In this document: positions 7,457 to 13,640 of the stretch, piece after piece | How the letters are laid out: each line of letters opens with the position of its first letter | Position numbering within the stretch: the first letter of the stretch is position 1 | From: Clostridia bacterium | GTDB lineage: Bacteria > Bacillota_A > Clostridia > Christensenellales > Aristaeellaceae | Assembly (NCBI GenBank): GCA_017412025.1 | Contig: JAFQOY010000143.1 | Span: 1 to 16,165 of the forward strand | DNA: 16,165 bases | Direction of reading: 5' to 3' | Program-made: the position numbers and the translations under genes | The notes under the pieces: model-generated | The model's database searches: none | The model's input: only the letters and a program-made list of their open reading frames with translations | What the model was told of the DNA's origin: nothing

Positions 7457-7485
7457 TTGCCCTGTATCCGGATACATGGTATAAT
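7457..7485 (+). promoter_or_regulatory. promoter of the ArsR-type regulator gene
   Basis: TTGCCC (7457-7462), 17 bp, TATAAT (7480-7485); expected start near 7492. The spacer carries a perfect palindrome, so the promoter should be shut when that site is occupied. Confidence 0.75.
7463..7476. promoter_or_regulatory. 14-bp perfect palindrome, candidate autoregulatory operator
   Basis: TGTATCCGGATACA is a perfect dyad that begins at the first base after the -35 box and ends three bases before the -10 box of the regulator's promoter. A dimeric winged-helix protein bound here would block RNA polymerase. Its ATCCGGAT core recurs at 8522-8529, upstream of the GH2 operon promoter. No experiment supports binding. 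Confidence 0.65.
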
Positions 7486-7536
7486 GTGGAAAAACATCTG
7501 AAATTCACACCGGATTCGTGACAGGAGTGATCCCTT

Positions 7537-8490
7537 ATGATGACCAAGGACGAGAGCCAGCAGCACAAATACCGGGAATTCGACATCAGCGGCGATCTGG
7601 ACGCCATGGCCGCCATGGCGCATGCGCTGTCCTCCAAACTGCGCCTGCAGATCCTGCAGAGCCTGAGCGGACAGCACATGAACGTCAACGAGATGGCCGA
7701 GCATCTGAATGTGCCTGTCTCCACCCTCTCCACCAACATCGCCATCCTGGAAAAGGCAGGCCTGATCGCGACGGATATGGTGCCAGCAAGCCGCGGCCAG
7801 ATGAAGCGGCTCTCCCGCTACACCAGCATGGTCACGTTCTATCTGCGCGTCCCGCCCAAGGAGACCTTCCACTCCGGCGAGATGCGCATGCCCGTGGGAT
7901 GCTATGTCGGCGCGCACAGCATCACGCGCACCTGCGGCTGCGCAGGCAGGAAAGGCCCGCTCATCCCCTATAATGTGCCGGAAGCGCTCAATCTGCCCGA
8001 TCACTATCAGGCTCAGCTCGTCTGGCTGCGCAGCGGATATCTGGAATACCGCTTTCCTTCCATGCCGTTCAAGGATCACAATGTGAACCGCATCGAGCTC
8101 TCCTTTGAGGCCTGCTCGGAGACGATGGGACACAACAACGAATTCAAAAGCGACATTTTCGTCGCCATCAACGGCGTGGAGCTGGGCGTATGGCGCTCCC
8201 CGGGCGACCTGGGCGGCAGGCGCGGGCTGCTGAATCCCGGCTGGTGGCCCGTCTCCAACACGCAGTACGGCTGTCTGAAAAAATGGACGATCAGCAGCGT
8301 CGGCACCACGCTTGACGACATTCCGCATTCCCGCGTGACCATTGACGACCTGCATCTGACGGAAAGAGACTATTTTTCTGTGCGCATCGGCGTTCACGAC
8401 AACGCCGAATACGTCGGAGGCATGAATCTCTTCGGCGATGAATTCGGCGATCACGCACAGGGGATCATTCTCCGCTATTATTACGAATAA
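7537..8490 (+). CDS. ArsR-type winged-helix regulator with large C-terminal domain
   Basis: A 317-residue regulator. Residues about 25-90 are an ArsR-like winged helix: LSSKLRLQILQSLSGQHMNV, then EMAEHLNVPVSTLSTNIAIL and EKAGLI. An ordinary ArsR protein is only about 100 residues. The remaining 220 or so residues look beta-rich, with a conserved-looking DIFVAINGVELGVWRSPGDL and LNPGWWPVSNTQYG, and a TCGC pair (C133, C135). I recall similar architectures in Bacillota annotated only as ArsR or HTH proteins; the C-terminal domain probably senses a ligand, perhaps a sugar, but this is inference. The ATG at 7537 follows AGGAG by nine bases; a second ATG comes directly after. It lies immediately upstream of the GH2 operon on the same strand, with a terminator between, and shares a palindromic core with it. 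Confidence 0.85.
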   Translation: MMTKDESQQHKYREFDISGDLDAMAAMAHALSSKLRLQILQSLSGQHMNVNEMAEHLNVPVSTLSTNIAILEKAGLIATDMVPASRGQMKRLSRYTSMVTFYLRVPPKETFHSGEMRMPVGCYVGAHSITRTCGCAGRKGPLIPYNVPEALNLPDHYQAQLVWLRSGYLEYRFPSMPFKDHNVNRIELSFEACSETMGHNNEFKSDIFVAINGVELGVWRSPGDLGGRRGLLNPGWWPVSNTQYGCLKKWTISSVGTTLDDIPHSRVTIDDLHLTERDYFSVRIGVHDNAEYVGGMNLFGDEFGDHAQGIILRYYYE

Positions 8491-8511
8491 TCTGAATCGA
8501 ATCGTTTCAAA

Positions 8512-8551
8512 GAACCGTTAAATCCGGATTTTTGGAATGGTTCGGTTTTTT
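8512..8551 (+). terminator. intrinsic terminator of the regulator gene
   Basis: GAACCGTT (8512-8519) pairs with AATGGTTC (8536-8543), including one G-U pair. An inner AAAT/ATTT stem continues it, and TTTTTT follows at 8546-8551. The -35 box of the next promoter begins two bases later. Confidence 0.8.
8520..8531. promoter_or_regulatory. 12-bp palindrome upstream of the GH2 operon promoter, candidate second operator
   Basis: AAATCCGGATTT is a perfect dyad sharing the 8-bp core ATCCGGAT with the palindrome in the regulator's own promoter. Its centre is about 62 bp upstream of the expected GH2 operon start, a position compatible with activation or with looping repression. It also forms the upper part of the terminator hairpin, so the match could be structural coincidence. 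Confidence 0.45.
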
Positions 8552-8552
8552 A

Positions 8553-8581
8553 TTGACTTCTTTTGTGCATTTTTGTATAAT
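8553..8581 (+). promoter_or_regulatory. promoter of the GH2 - sugar transporter operon
   Basis: TTGACT (8553-8558), 17 bp, TATAAT (8576-8581), in an AT-rich stretch. The expected start is near 8588, giving a leader of about 65 bases before the GH2 ATG. Confidence 0.8.
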
Positions 8582-8610
8582 CATGGCAGAAAAAACAACG
8601 ATGTTCACCA

Positions 8611-8635
8611 TTTATTTCCATATTATCGAAATAAA
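8611..8635. promoter_or_regulatory. inverted repeat in the GH2 leader
   Basis: TTTATTTC (8611-8618) and GAAATAAA (8628-8635) form a perfect 8-bp dyad around a 9-base centre, ending five bases before the AAGGAGG ribosome site (8641-8647). It lies downstream of the expected transcript start, so it could be a roadblock operator or an RNA hairpin next to the ribosome site. Confidence 0.5.
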
Positions 8636-8652
8636 ACGCCAAGGAGGACCAA

Positions 8653-10440
8653 ATGAAACCGATTATTCGAAGAGAAGAATACCCGCGCCCGGATTTTGTT
8701 CGCGACGTCTGGCAGAATCTCAACGGAGAATGGCAGTTTGCCTTCGATCCTTCTGACGCAGGATACAGGGAAGGCTGGCAAAAGCCTGGCCGCACGCTTC
8801 CTCTGACGATCAACGTCCCCTTCTGCTACCAGTCCAGGATGAGCGGCATCGGCGATGAGACGCTCAAGGACATCGTCTGGTACCGCCGCACGTTCACAGC
8901 AGGCGAAGCCTTTGCCGGCAAGCGCGTGCTGCTGCGCTTCGGTGCGGTTGATTACCGCACGCAGGTGTACGTCAACGGCAGCTACGTCGGCGAGCATGCC
9001 GGCGGCTACTCCCCCTTCTATTTCGACGTCACCGATTTCCTGAACGGGGGCGAAAACGACCTCTGCCTGCGCGTGGAGGACAGGCCCGACCGTGAGCAGC
9101 CGCGCGGCAAGCAGTACTGGCGCGAGGGCTGGATGCGCTGCTGGTATGTGCCCATCACCGGCGTCTGGCAGACCGTCTATCTGGAAGCGGCGACCGAGAC
9201 CCGCATTGAATCGCTCCATGTCACGCCCGACATCGACACGGGCAGCGCAAAGATCTGCGTCCGCCTCAATCACGCGCCCGAACGGGCCATGACGGCCCGG
9301 CTGACCATCGCCTATGAGGACAAACCCGAAACAGCGTACCGCAGCCTGACGGTCGCGCTGACCGGCAAGAACACCTATGTTTCCGTCGACATGGTGGACA
9401 CCGAATGCGTCGAGGGCATCCAGCTCTGGTCGCCTACCACGCCGGTTCTCTACAGCCTGACCGCCGAGCTCTTTGAAGACGGGCAGGCAGGCGACTGCGT
9501 GTCCACCTACTTCGGCATGCGAAAGGCCGAAGTCAAGGACGGCTATTTCCTGCTGAACAACCGCGCATGCTATCTGCGCATGGTACTCGATCAGGGCTAC
9601 TGGCCGGATTCCCTGCTGACCCCGCCGACAGCCGAGGCGCTGAAAGAGGACGTCGAGTGGACGCTGAAGCTCGGCTACAACTGCGCGCGCAAGCACCAGA
9701 AGATCGAGGATCCGCGCTACTACTACTGGGCCGACAGGCTGGGCCTGATGGTCTGGGGCGAACTCCCCTCCGCGTTTGAATTTTCCTCCGCGATGGTCAT
9801 GAACCTTGCAAACACCATGGCCGACTTCATCCAGCGCGACTACAACCACCCCTCCATCATCGCCTGGGCGCCGTTCAACGAGTCCTGGGGCGTGACCCGT
9901 ATCTACGACGATCTGCGGATGCAGTCCGCCGTGCGCATGCTCTATCACCAGTGCAAGGCGCTGGATCCCACGCGCGTCGTCTCCTCCAATGACGGCTGGG
10001 AGCAGGTGGAAACCGATATCCTCGGCCTGCACGACTATACCCCGGACGGCGAATCTCTGGCGATGCACTTTGCCGACCGCGACCGTCTGGACAAATACGC
10101 CGCCTCCCGCAGGGTCAGCTCGGTCAAGGGCTTTACCCCCACCCGGAAGGAAGCCTTCATGCTCACCGAATACGGCGGCATCTCCATCTCCGACGGACAG
10201 GAGGGCACCTGGGGCTACCATGGAAAGCCGAAGGACGAAAACGAGTTCTTCGAGCGCTTCGCCTCCGTCACCAACGCCATCCGCGCAATCCCCTACTGCC
10301 GCGGCTACTGCTACACGCAGCTCACCGACGTCCGCCAGGAAGCCAACGGCATCCTTAACGGCTACAGAAAACCCAAGGTCGATCCGGAGCGCTTCCGCGC
10401 AATCAATGTCAGCCCTCAGGCTGAATGGCAAGGAATATAG
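8653..10440 (+). CDS. glycoside hydrolase family 2 enzyme (beta-galactosidase/glucuronidase-like), cytoplasmic
   Basis: A 595-residue retaining beta-glycosidase of family GH2 with no signal peptide, so it acts on imported sugar in the cytoplasm. Domain order is a sugar-binding jelly roll (about 15-175, with WYRRTF and VYVNGSYVGEHAGGYSPF), an Ig-like sandwich (about 180-275) and a TIM barrel (about 285-590). The acid/base is E410 in WAPFNESWG and the nucleophile E506 in LTEYGG, so it should be active. The bacterial beta-glucuronidase N-x-K motif seems absent: ANGILNGYRKPK stands where NKKG precedes RKPK in E. coli UidA. That argues against a glucuronidase, but the sugar stays open. The ATG at 8653 follows AAGGAGG by five bases. 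It is the first gene of an operon with a binding protein and two permeases, which presumably bring in its substrate. Confidence 0.93.
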   Translation: MKPIIRREEYPRPDFVRDVWQNLNGEWQFAFDPSDAGYREGWQKPGRTLPLTINVPFCYQSRMSGIGDETLKDIVWYRRTFTAGEAFAGKRVLLRFGAVDYRTQVYVNGSYVGEHAGGYSPFYFDVTDFLNGGENDLCLRVEDRPDREQPRGKQYWREGWMRCWYVPITGVWQTVYLEAATETRIESLHVTPDIDTGSAKICVRLNHAPERAMTARLTIAYEDKPETAYRSLTVALTGKNTYVSVDMVDTECVEGIQLWSPTTPVLYSLTAELFEDGQAGDCVSTYFGMRKAEVKDGYFLLNNRACYLRMVLDQGYWPDSLLTPPTAEALKEDVEWTLKLGYNCARKHQKIEDPRYYYWADRLGLMVWGELPSAFEFSSAMVMNLANTMADFIQRDYNHPSIIAWAPFNESWGVTRIYDDLRMQSAVRMLYHQCKALDPTRVVSSNDGWEQVETDILGLHDYTPDGESLAMHFADRDRLDKYAASRRVSSVKGFTPTRKEAFMLTEYGGISISDGQEGTWGYHGKPKDENEFFERFASVTNAIRAIPYCRGYCYTQLTDVRQEANGILNGYRKPKVDPERFRAINVSPQAEWQGI

Positions 10441-10457
10441 TTCACCACAAGTGAACT
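10439..10457 (+). other. small intergenic hairpin between GH2 and binding-protein genes
   Basis: AGTTCAC (10439-10445), loop CACAA, GTGAACT (10451-10457): a perfect 7-bp stem that overlaps the GH2 stop codon. There is no T-run, so it is unlikely to be a full terminator and may be a processing or stabilising structure ahead of the binding-protein cistron. Confidence 0.5.
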
Positions 10458-10495
10458 TATTTGAACGCAAACCAAATATGAAAGGAGACACCACT

Positions 10496-11731
10496 ATGAA
10501 GAAATGGACTTCCCTGATCCTCGCGCTCGTGCTGACGCTGTGCGTCGGTCTCGCATCCGCAGAAACCCTGACCTACTGGTCTCTGTTTGACGGCGGCGAA
10601 AGCGACGTCATGCAGGGCATCGTGGACGCCTGGAACGCCACCGATCCCGAGTACAAGATCGACCACGTAACCCTCAAGTCCTCCGAATACTACACCAAGC
10701 TGGTCACCGCCGTCGCCGGCGGCCAGGGCCCGGACATCGGCATCAGCCACGTCGCCAAGCTGGCTGAGCTCGTCGAGAACGGCGTCGTCACCCCGCTGGA
10801 CAGCTTTGCCGAAGAAGCCAGCTTTGGCTGGGACGGCCTCAACGCCGCCATCATGAAGGGCTGCGTCGTGGACGGCGAAACCTACGCCGTGCCGCTGGAT
10901 ACCCACTGCCAGGTTCTCTACTACAACAAGGACCTCCTGGCCGACATGCTCAACGAAGACGGCAGCCTGACCGTTCCGCAGGACAGCGAAGAGTTCATCA
11001 CCTGGCTGCAGGGCATCCAGGAGAAGATCGGCCCGGACAAGTACGCGCTGGCCATCAAGTCCATCAAGGCCGATACCTTCCGCATGTGGTGGTCCCTGTA
11101 TCATCAGGCGGGCGGCGCTCCGGTCATCACCTCCGATCTGGAGATCACGCTTAACAAGGACATCATGATCAAGACCCTGGAATACATGAACAGATGGTAT
11201 CACTCCGGCATCTGCCCGCTGAACCTGGACGACTCCTCCGGCGCGTTCTCCAACGGCAACGCCGCCATCACCTTCCAGGGCGTCTGGAAGACCTATCCGT
11301 ACGAGAACACCGAGGGCCTGAACTTCGGCATCGAGCTCTTCCCGCAGCTGTTCCACGACGCGGACTACACCGTCTGGGGCGATTCCCACACCCTGATCAT
11401 GCCGTACAACGCCAAGGCTGACGAAGCGCGCCAGAAGGCCATCTTCGAGTTCTTCGAGTTCGCTTCCAACAACTCCATGGAGTGGGGCGCCCGCGCCGGC
11501 CACATCGTCGCCAACACCTCCGTCGTCGAGAGCGAAGAATTCAAGGCGCTGCCGTACCGCAGCAAGACCGCTGCCGCGGCCAACTCCGTCATCTTCTTCG
11601 AGCCGAATGCGTACTCCTACCCGGTTCGCGATATCCTCATCGCCAACATCGGCGCGTACCTGACCGGCACCATCGACGCCGAGACCGCCTATAACGAGTC
11701 CGTCGCCGAAATCGAGGCTACTATCCAGTAA
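10496..11731 (+). CDS. extracellular solute-binding protein, family 1 (sugar ABC transporter)
   Basis: A 411-residue sugar-binding receptor of a CUT1 importer. Residues 1-22 are a signal peptide (MKKWTSLILALVLTLCVGLASA) with an ASA-E cleavage site. The cysteine at position 16 is preceded by Thr-Leu, not the Ala/Gly a lipobox needs, so it should be cut by signal peptidase I, not lipidated. The mature chain begins TLTYWSLFDGGESDVMQGIV, with the family motif AGGQGPDIGISH near residue 76. Later segments GNAAITFQGVWKTYPYE and EWGARAGHIVAN fit the family. The ATG at 10496 follows AAAGGAG by eight bases. It sits between the GH2 glycosidase and the two permeases, so it likely binds the glycoside that GH2 cleaves. 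The substrate is not identifiable. It differs strongly from the binding protein at 1843-3105, so the clusters are not recent duplicates. Confidence 0.94.
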   Translation: MKKWTSLILALVLTLCVGLASAETLTYWSLFDGGESDVMQGIVDAWNATDPEYKIDHVTLKSSEYYTKLVTAVAGGQGPDIGISHVAKLAELVENGVVTPLDSFAEEASFGWDGLNAAIMKGCVVDGETYAVPLDTHCQVLYYNKDLLADMLNEDGSLTVPQDSEEFITWLQGIQEKIGPDKYALAIKSIKADTFRMWWSLYHQAGGAPVITSDLEITLNKDIMIKTLEYMNRWYHSGICPLNLDDSSGAFSNGNAAITFQGVWKTYPYENTEGLNFGIELFPQLFHDADYTVWGDSHTLIMPYNAKADEARQKAIFEFFEFASNNSMEWGARAGHIVANTSVVESEEFKALPYRSKTAAAANSVIFFEPNAYSYPVRDILIANIGAYLTGTIDAETAYNESVAEIEATIQ

Positions 11732-11772
11732 GTTTCCCGTCACTGACTGACACTCCATTTTAAGGCAACACA

Positions 11773-11805
11773 GAGAAGGGCGCCGCACCGAGCGGCGCCC
11801 CTCTC
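11773..11805 (+). other. strong hairpin between binding-protein and permease genes
   Basis: GAGAAGGGCGCCGC (11773-11786), loop ACCGA, GCGGCGCCCCTCTC (11792-11805): a 14-position stem with one mismatch. A TTAAG/CTTAA pair lies further out. There is no T-run, so this looks like an mRNA 3'-end stabiliser or attenuating structure rather than a true terminator. It stands at the same place as the hairpin at 1767-1800 in the other cluster. Confidence 0.75.
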
Positions 11806-11831
11806 CCCTGCTTAAGAAAGAAGGCGACTTC

Positions 11832-12725
11832 ATGACCGGCAAAAAACAGAGAATTCTGAGGACCAATGTGGCCGCCTGGAGCTTTCTGCTTCCCTTTCTG
11901 GCGCTGTATACGCTGTTCATCATCTATCCGGTGTTCAAGGCCGGATACATGAGCGCATTCAAGTGGAATCTGATGGGCAAGCGTGGCTTTGAAGGGCTGA
12001 GCAATTACCAGAAGCTCCTGGGCGACAAATACTTCTGGGGTGCGCTGCTCAACACGGGCAAGTTCATGCTCTATTCCACCCCGACCATCATGCTTTCCTC
12101 CCTGACGCTGGCGCTTCTGGCCAACCGCCACACGCGCTTCACCCGCTTCTACCGCTCCGCCTACTTCCTGCCGCATCTGCTTTCCGTGTCCATCGTCGCG
12201 TCCATCACCCGCTATATGGCGCAGCCTTACGGGCAGGGCTTCATCAGCACGATGCTGCATACCCTCGGCATCAAGACCGAGCTCTTCTTCCTCACCGATC
12301 CGCACCTGGTATGGGTGACGCTGGTGGTCGCCACCATGTGGTGGACGCAGGGTTATAACTTCCTCATCTACACCGCCGCCCTGCAGGATATCCCCGAGGT
12401 GCTCTACGAAGCCGCTTCCATCGACGGCGCAAGCGGCTCGCAGCAGCTGTTCCACATCACGCTGCCGCTGCTGAGCAAGACGACGGTCATGATCCTCATG
12501 CTGCAGATGATCGCCTCGGCCAAGCTCTTCGGCCAGGTCTGGATGATCACCGAAGGCGGCCCCGGCTGGGACACGCGCACCATCGTCATGTACATCTACC
12601 AGACGGCCTTCACAAAGAACAACATGGGCTACGCCTGCGCGATGTCCATCGTCTTCTTCCTGCTGCTGATGATTCTTACCCAGATTCAGCGCAAGGCGAC
12701 CGCCAAAGCAGAGGAGGTGTGCTAA
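11832..12725 (+). CDS. carbohydrate ABC transporter permease, MalF type (CUT1 family)
   Basis: A 297-residue MalF-like permease with six membrane segments. The first is around residues 13-35 (AAWSFLLPFLALYTLFIIYP), and SAFKWNLMGKRGFEGLSNYQ matches the usual segment after it. The EAA loop is EAASIDGASGSQQLFHITLP around residues 195-215, which would engage the ATPase. The ATG at 11832 follows AAGG by seven bases, after the hairpin region. Its stop overlaps the next start (TAATG at 12723-12727), so translation of the two permeases is coupled. It works with the binding protein at 10496 and the MalG-like partner. No ATPase gene lies near, as is common for CUT1 systems that share one MsmX-type ATPase encoded elsewhere. 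Confidence 0.94.
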   Translation: MTGKKQRILRTNVAAWSFLLPFLALYTLFIIYPVFKAGYMSAFKWNLMGKRGFEGLSNYQKLLGDKYFWGALLNTGKFMLYSTPTIMLSSLTLALLANRHTRFTRFYRSAYFLPHLLSVSIVASITRYMAQPYGQGFISTMLHTLGIKTELFFLTDPHLVWVTLVVATMWWTQGYNFLIYTAALQDIPEVLYEAASIDGASGSQQLFHITLPLLSKTTVMILMLQMIASAKLFGQVWMITEGGPGWDTRTIVMYIYQTAFTKNNMGYACAMSIVFFLLLMILTQIQRKATAKAEEVC

Positions 12726-13570
12726 TGAAGAAGAAGCTGCGCACAAGGCGCAATTCCAGCCTGGAAGGCGCCATTCTGGAAGCCTTTTCCTTCGTTTCCG
12801 CCATCGTCATCCTGCTGCCGATCGTGTGGACGGCATTTGTCTCCTTCAGGCCCGAATTCTCCACGTTTGGCAACGTGTTCTCCTATTTTACCCCGCCGTA
12901 TACCCTTGACAACTACGTGACCATCTTCTCCAAGAGCAAGGTGTTCCGCTGGATTCTCAACAGCTTCATCGTCACCGGCAGCGTCACAGGCCTGACCGTT
13001 CTGCTCTGCGCGCTGGCTGCCTATCCGATGGCAAAGATGAAGTTTTTCGGCAAGCGCTTTCTGAGCACCTACCTGCTCATCGGATTGATGGTGCCCACCG
13101 AGGCGACGATCGTATCGCTTTACACGCTGGTCAAGGATATGAGCATGCTCAACTCCTACGCCGGATTGATCGTGCCGGTGCTGGCAGGCTCCATGAACGT
13201 GATCATCACCATCAACTTCTTCTCCGGCATTCCGGATGAGCTGCTGGAAGCCGCCAAGATCGACGGCGCAAGCGAATGGCAGATCTTCACGCATGTTATC
13301 CTGCCGCTGGGCAAGACGGTCATGATCAGCGTCGCCATCTTCACCTTCATCCGCAACTGGAACAACTTCCTCTGGCCGTTCCTGTGCGCCATGAATGAGG
13401 ATATGTTCACGCTGACCGTCGGCATCCCCGCCTTCATCAGCACCTACAACGACACGCTCGCCATGCCGATGACCGTCAGCATGGTCGCCTCCATCCCGCT
13501 GTTCCTCTTCTATATGATCTTTGAAAAGCGCATTGTCCGCGGCATTGCGCTCACGGGCGTCAAGGGCTGA
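12725..13570 (+). CDS. carbohydrate ABC transporter permease, MalG type (CUT1 family)
   Basis: A 281-residue MalG-like permease with six hydrophobic segments. Its EAA loop EAAKIDGASEWQIFTHVILP lies near residues 173-193, and the C terminus KRIVRGIALTGVKG is family-typical. I prefer the ATG at 12725, seven bases after GAGGAGG (12711-12717), to the GTG at 12719, which lies only one base beyond that site. The ATG shares one base with the stop of the MalF gene. After the stop, only a short spacer precedes the terminator hairpin at 13583. It completes the membrane part of the GH2-associated importer. The substrate is unknown. Confidence 0.94.
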   Translation: MKKKLRTRRNSSLEGAILEAFSFVSAIVILLPIVWTAFVSFRPEFSTFGNVFSYFTPPYTLDNYVTIFSKSKVFRWILNSFIVTGSVTGLTVLLCALAAYPMAKMKFFGKRFLSTYLLIGLMVPTEATIVSLYTLVKDMSMLNSYAGLIVPVLAGSMNVIITINFFSGIPDELLEAAKIDGASEWQIFTHVILPLGKTVMISVAIFTFIRNWNNFLWPFLCAMNEDMFTLTVGIPAFISTYNDTLAMPMTVSMVASIPLFLFYMIFEKRIVRGIALTGVKG

Positions 13571-13582
13571 TCTGCCCGCGCC

Positions 13583-13618
13583 AAGGCCTGACGTCCGCCC
13601 CCGGACGTCAGGCCTTTT
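13583..13618 (+). terminator. intrinsic terminator after the permease genes, probably partial
   Basis: AAGGCCTGACGTCCG (13583-13597), loop CCCC, CGGACGTCAGGCCTT (13602-13616): a perfect 15-bp stem followed by only four T (13615-13618, two of them in the stem). It is a very stable stop structure with a short T-run. Since no promoter is visible between it and the M81 gene, some readthrough is likely. Confidence 0.88.
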
Positions 13619-13640
13619 CCATCGACAAAGAGGTGTTCCC

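Noticed and set aside
6026..7501. A 491-codon plus-strand frame opposite glycerate kinase
   Set aside because: Arg/Pro/His-rich shadow; it begins within the terminator and crosses the kinase promoter.
8623..10494. A 623-codon open frame on the minus strand opposite the GH2 gene
   Set aside because: It mirrors a well-supported gene with catalytic motifs. It is Ala/Gly/Val/Arg-rich with no recognisable domain, as expected from the strong third-position GC bias.
10457..11923. A 488-codon minus-strand frame opposite the second binding protein
   Set aside because: Val/Gly/Asp-rich shadow crossing an intergenic hairpin, with no ribosome site or domain.
12719..12727. GTG at 12719 as start of the second MalG-type permease
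   Set aside because: It starts one base from the GAGGAGG site, too close for initiation. The ATG at 12725 has ideal spacing and the TAATG overlap.
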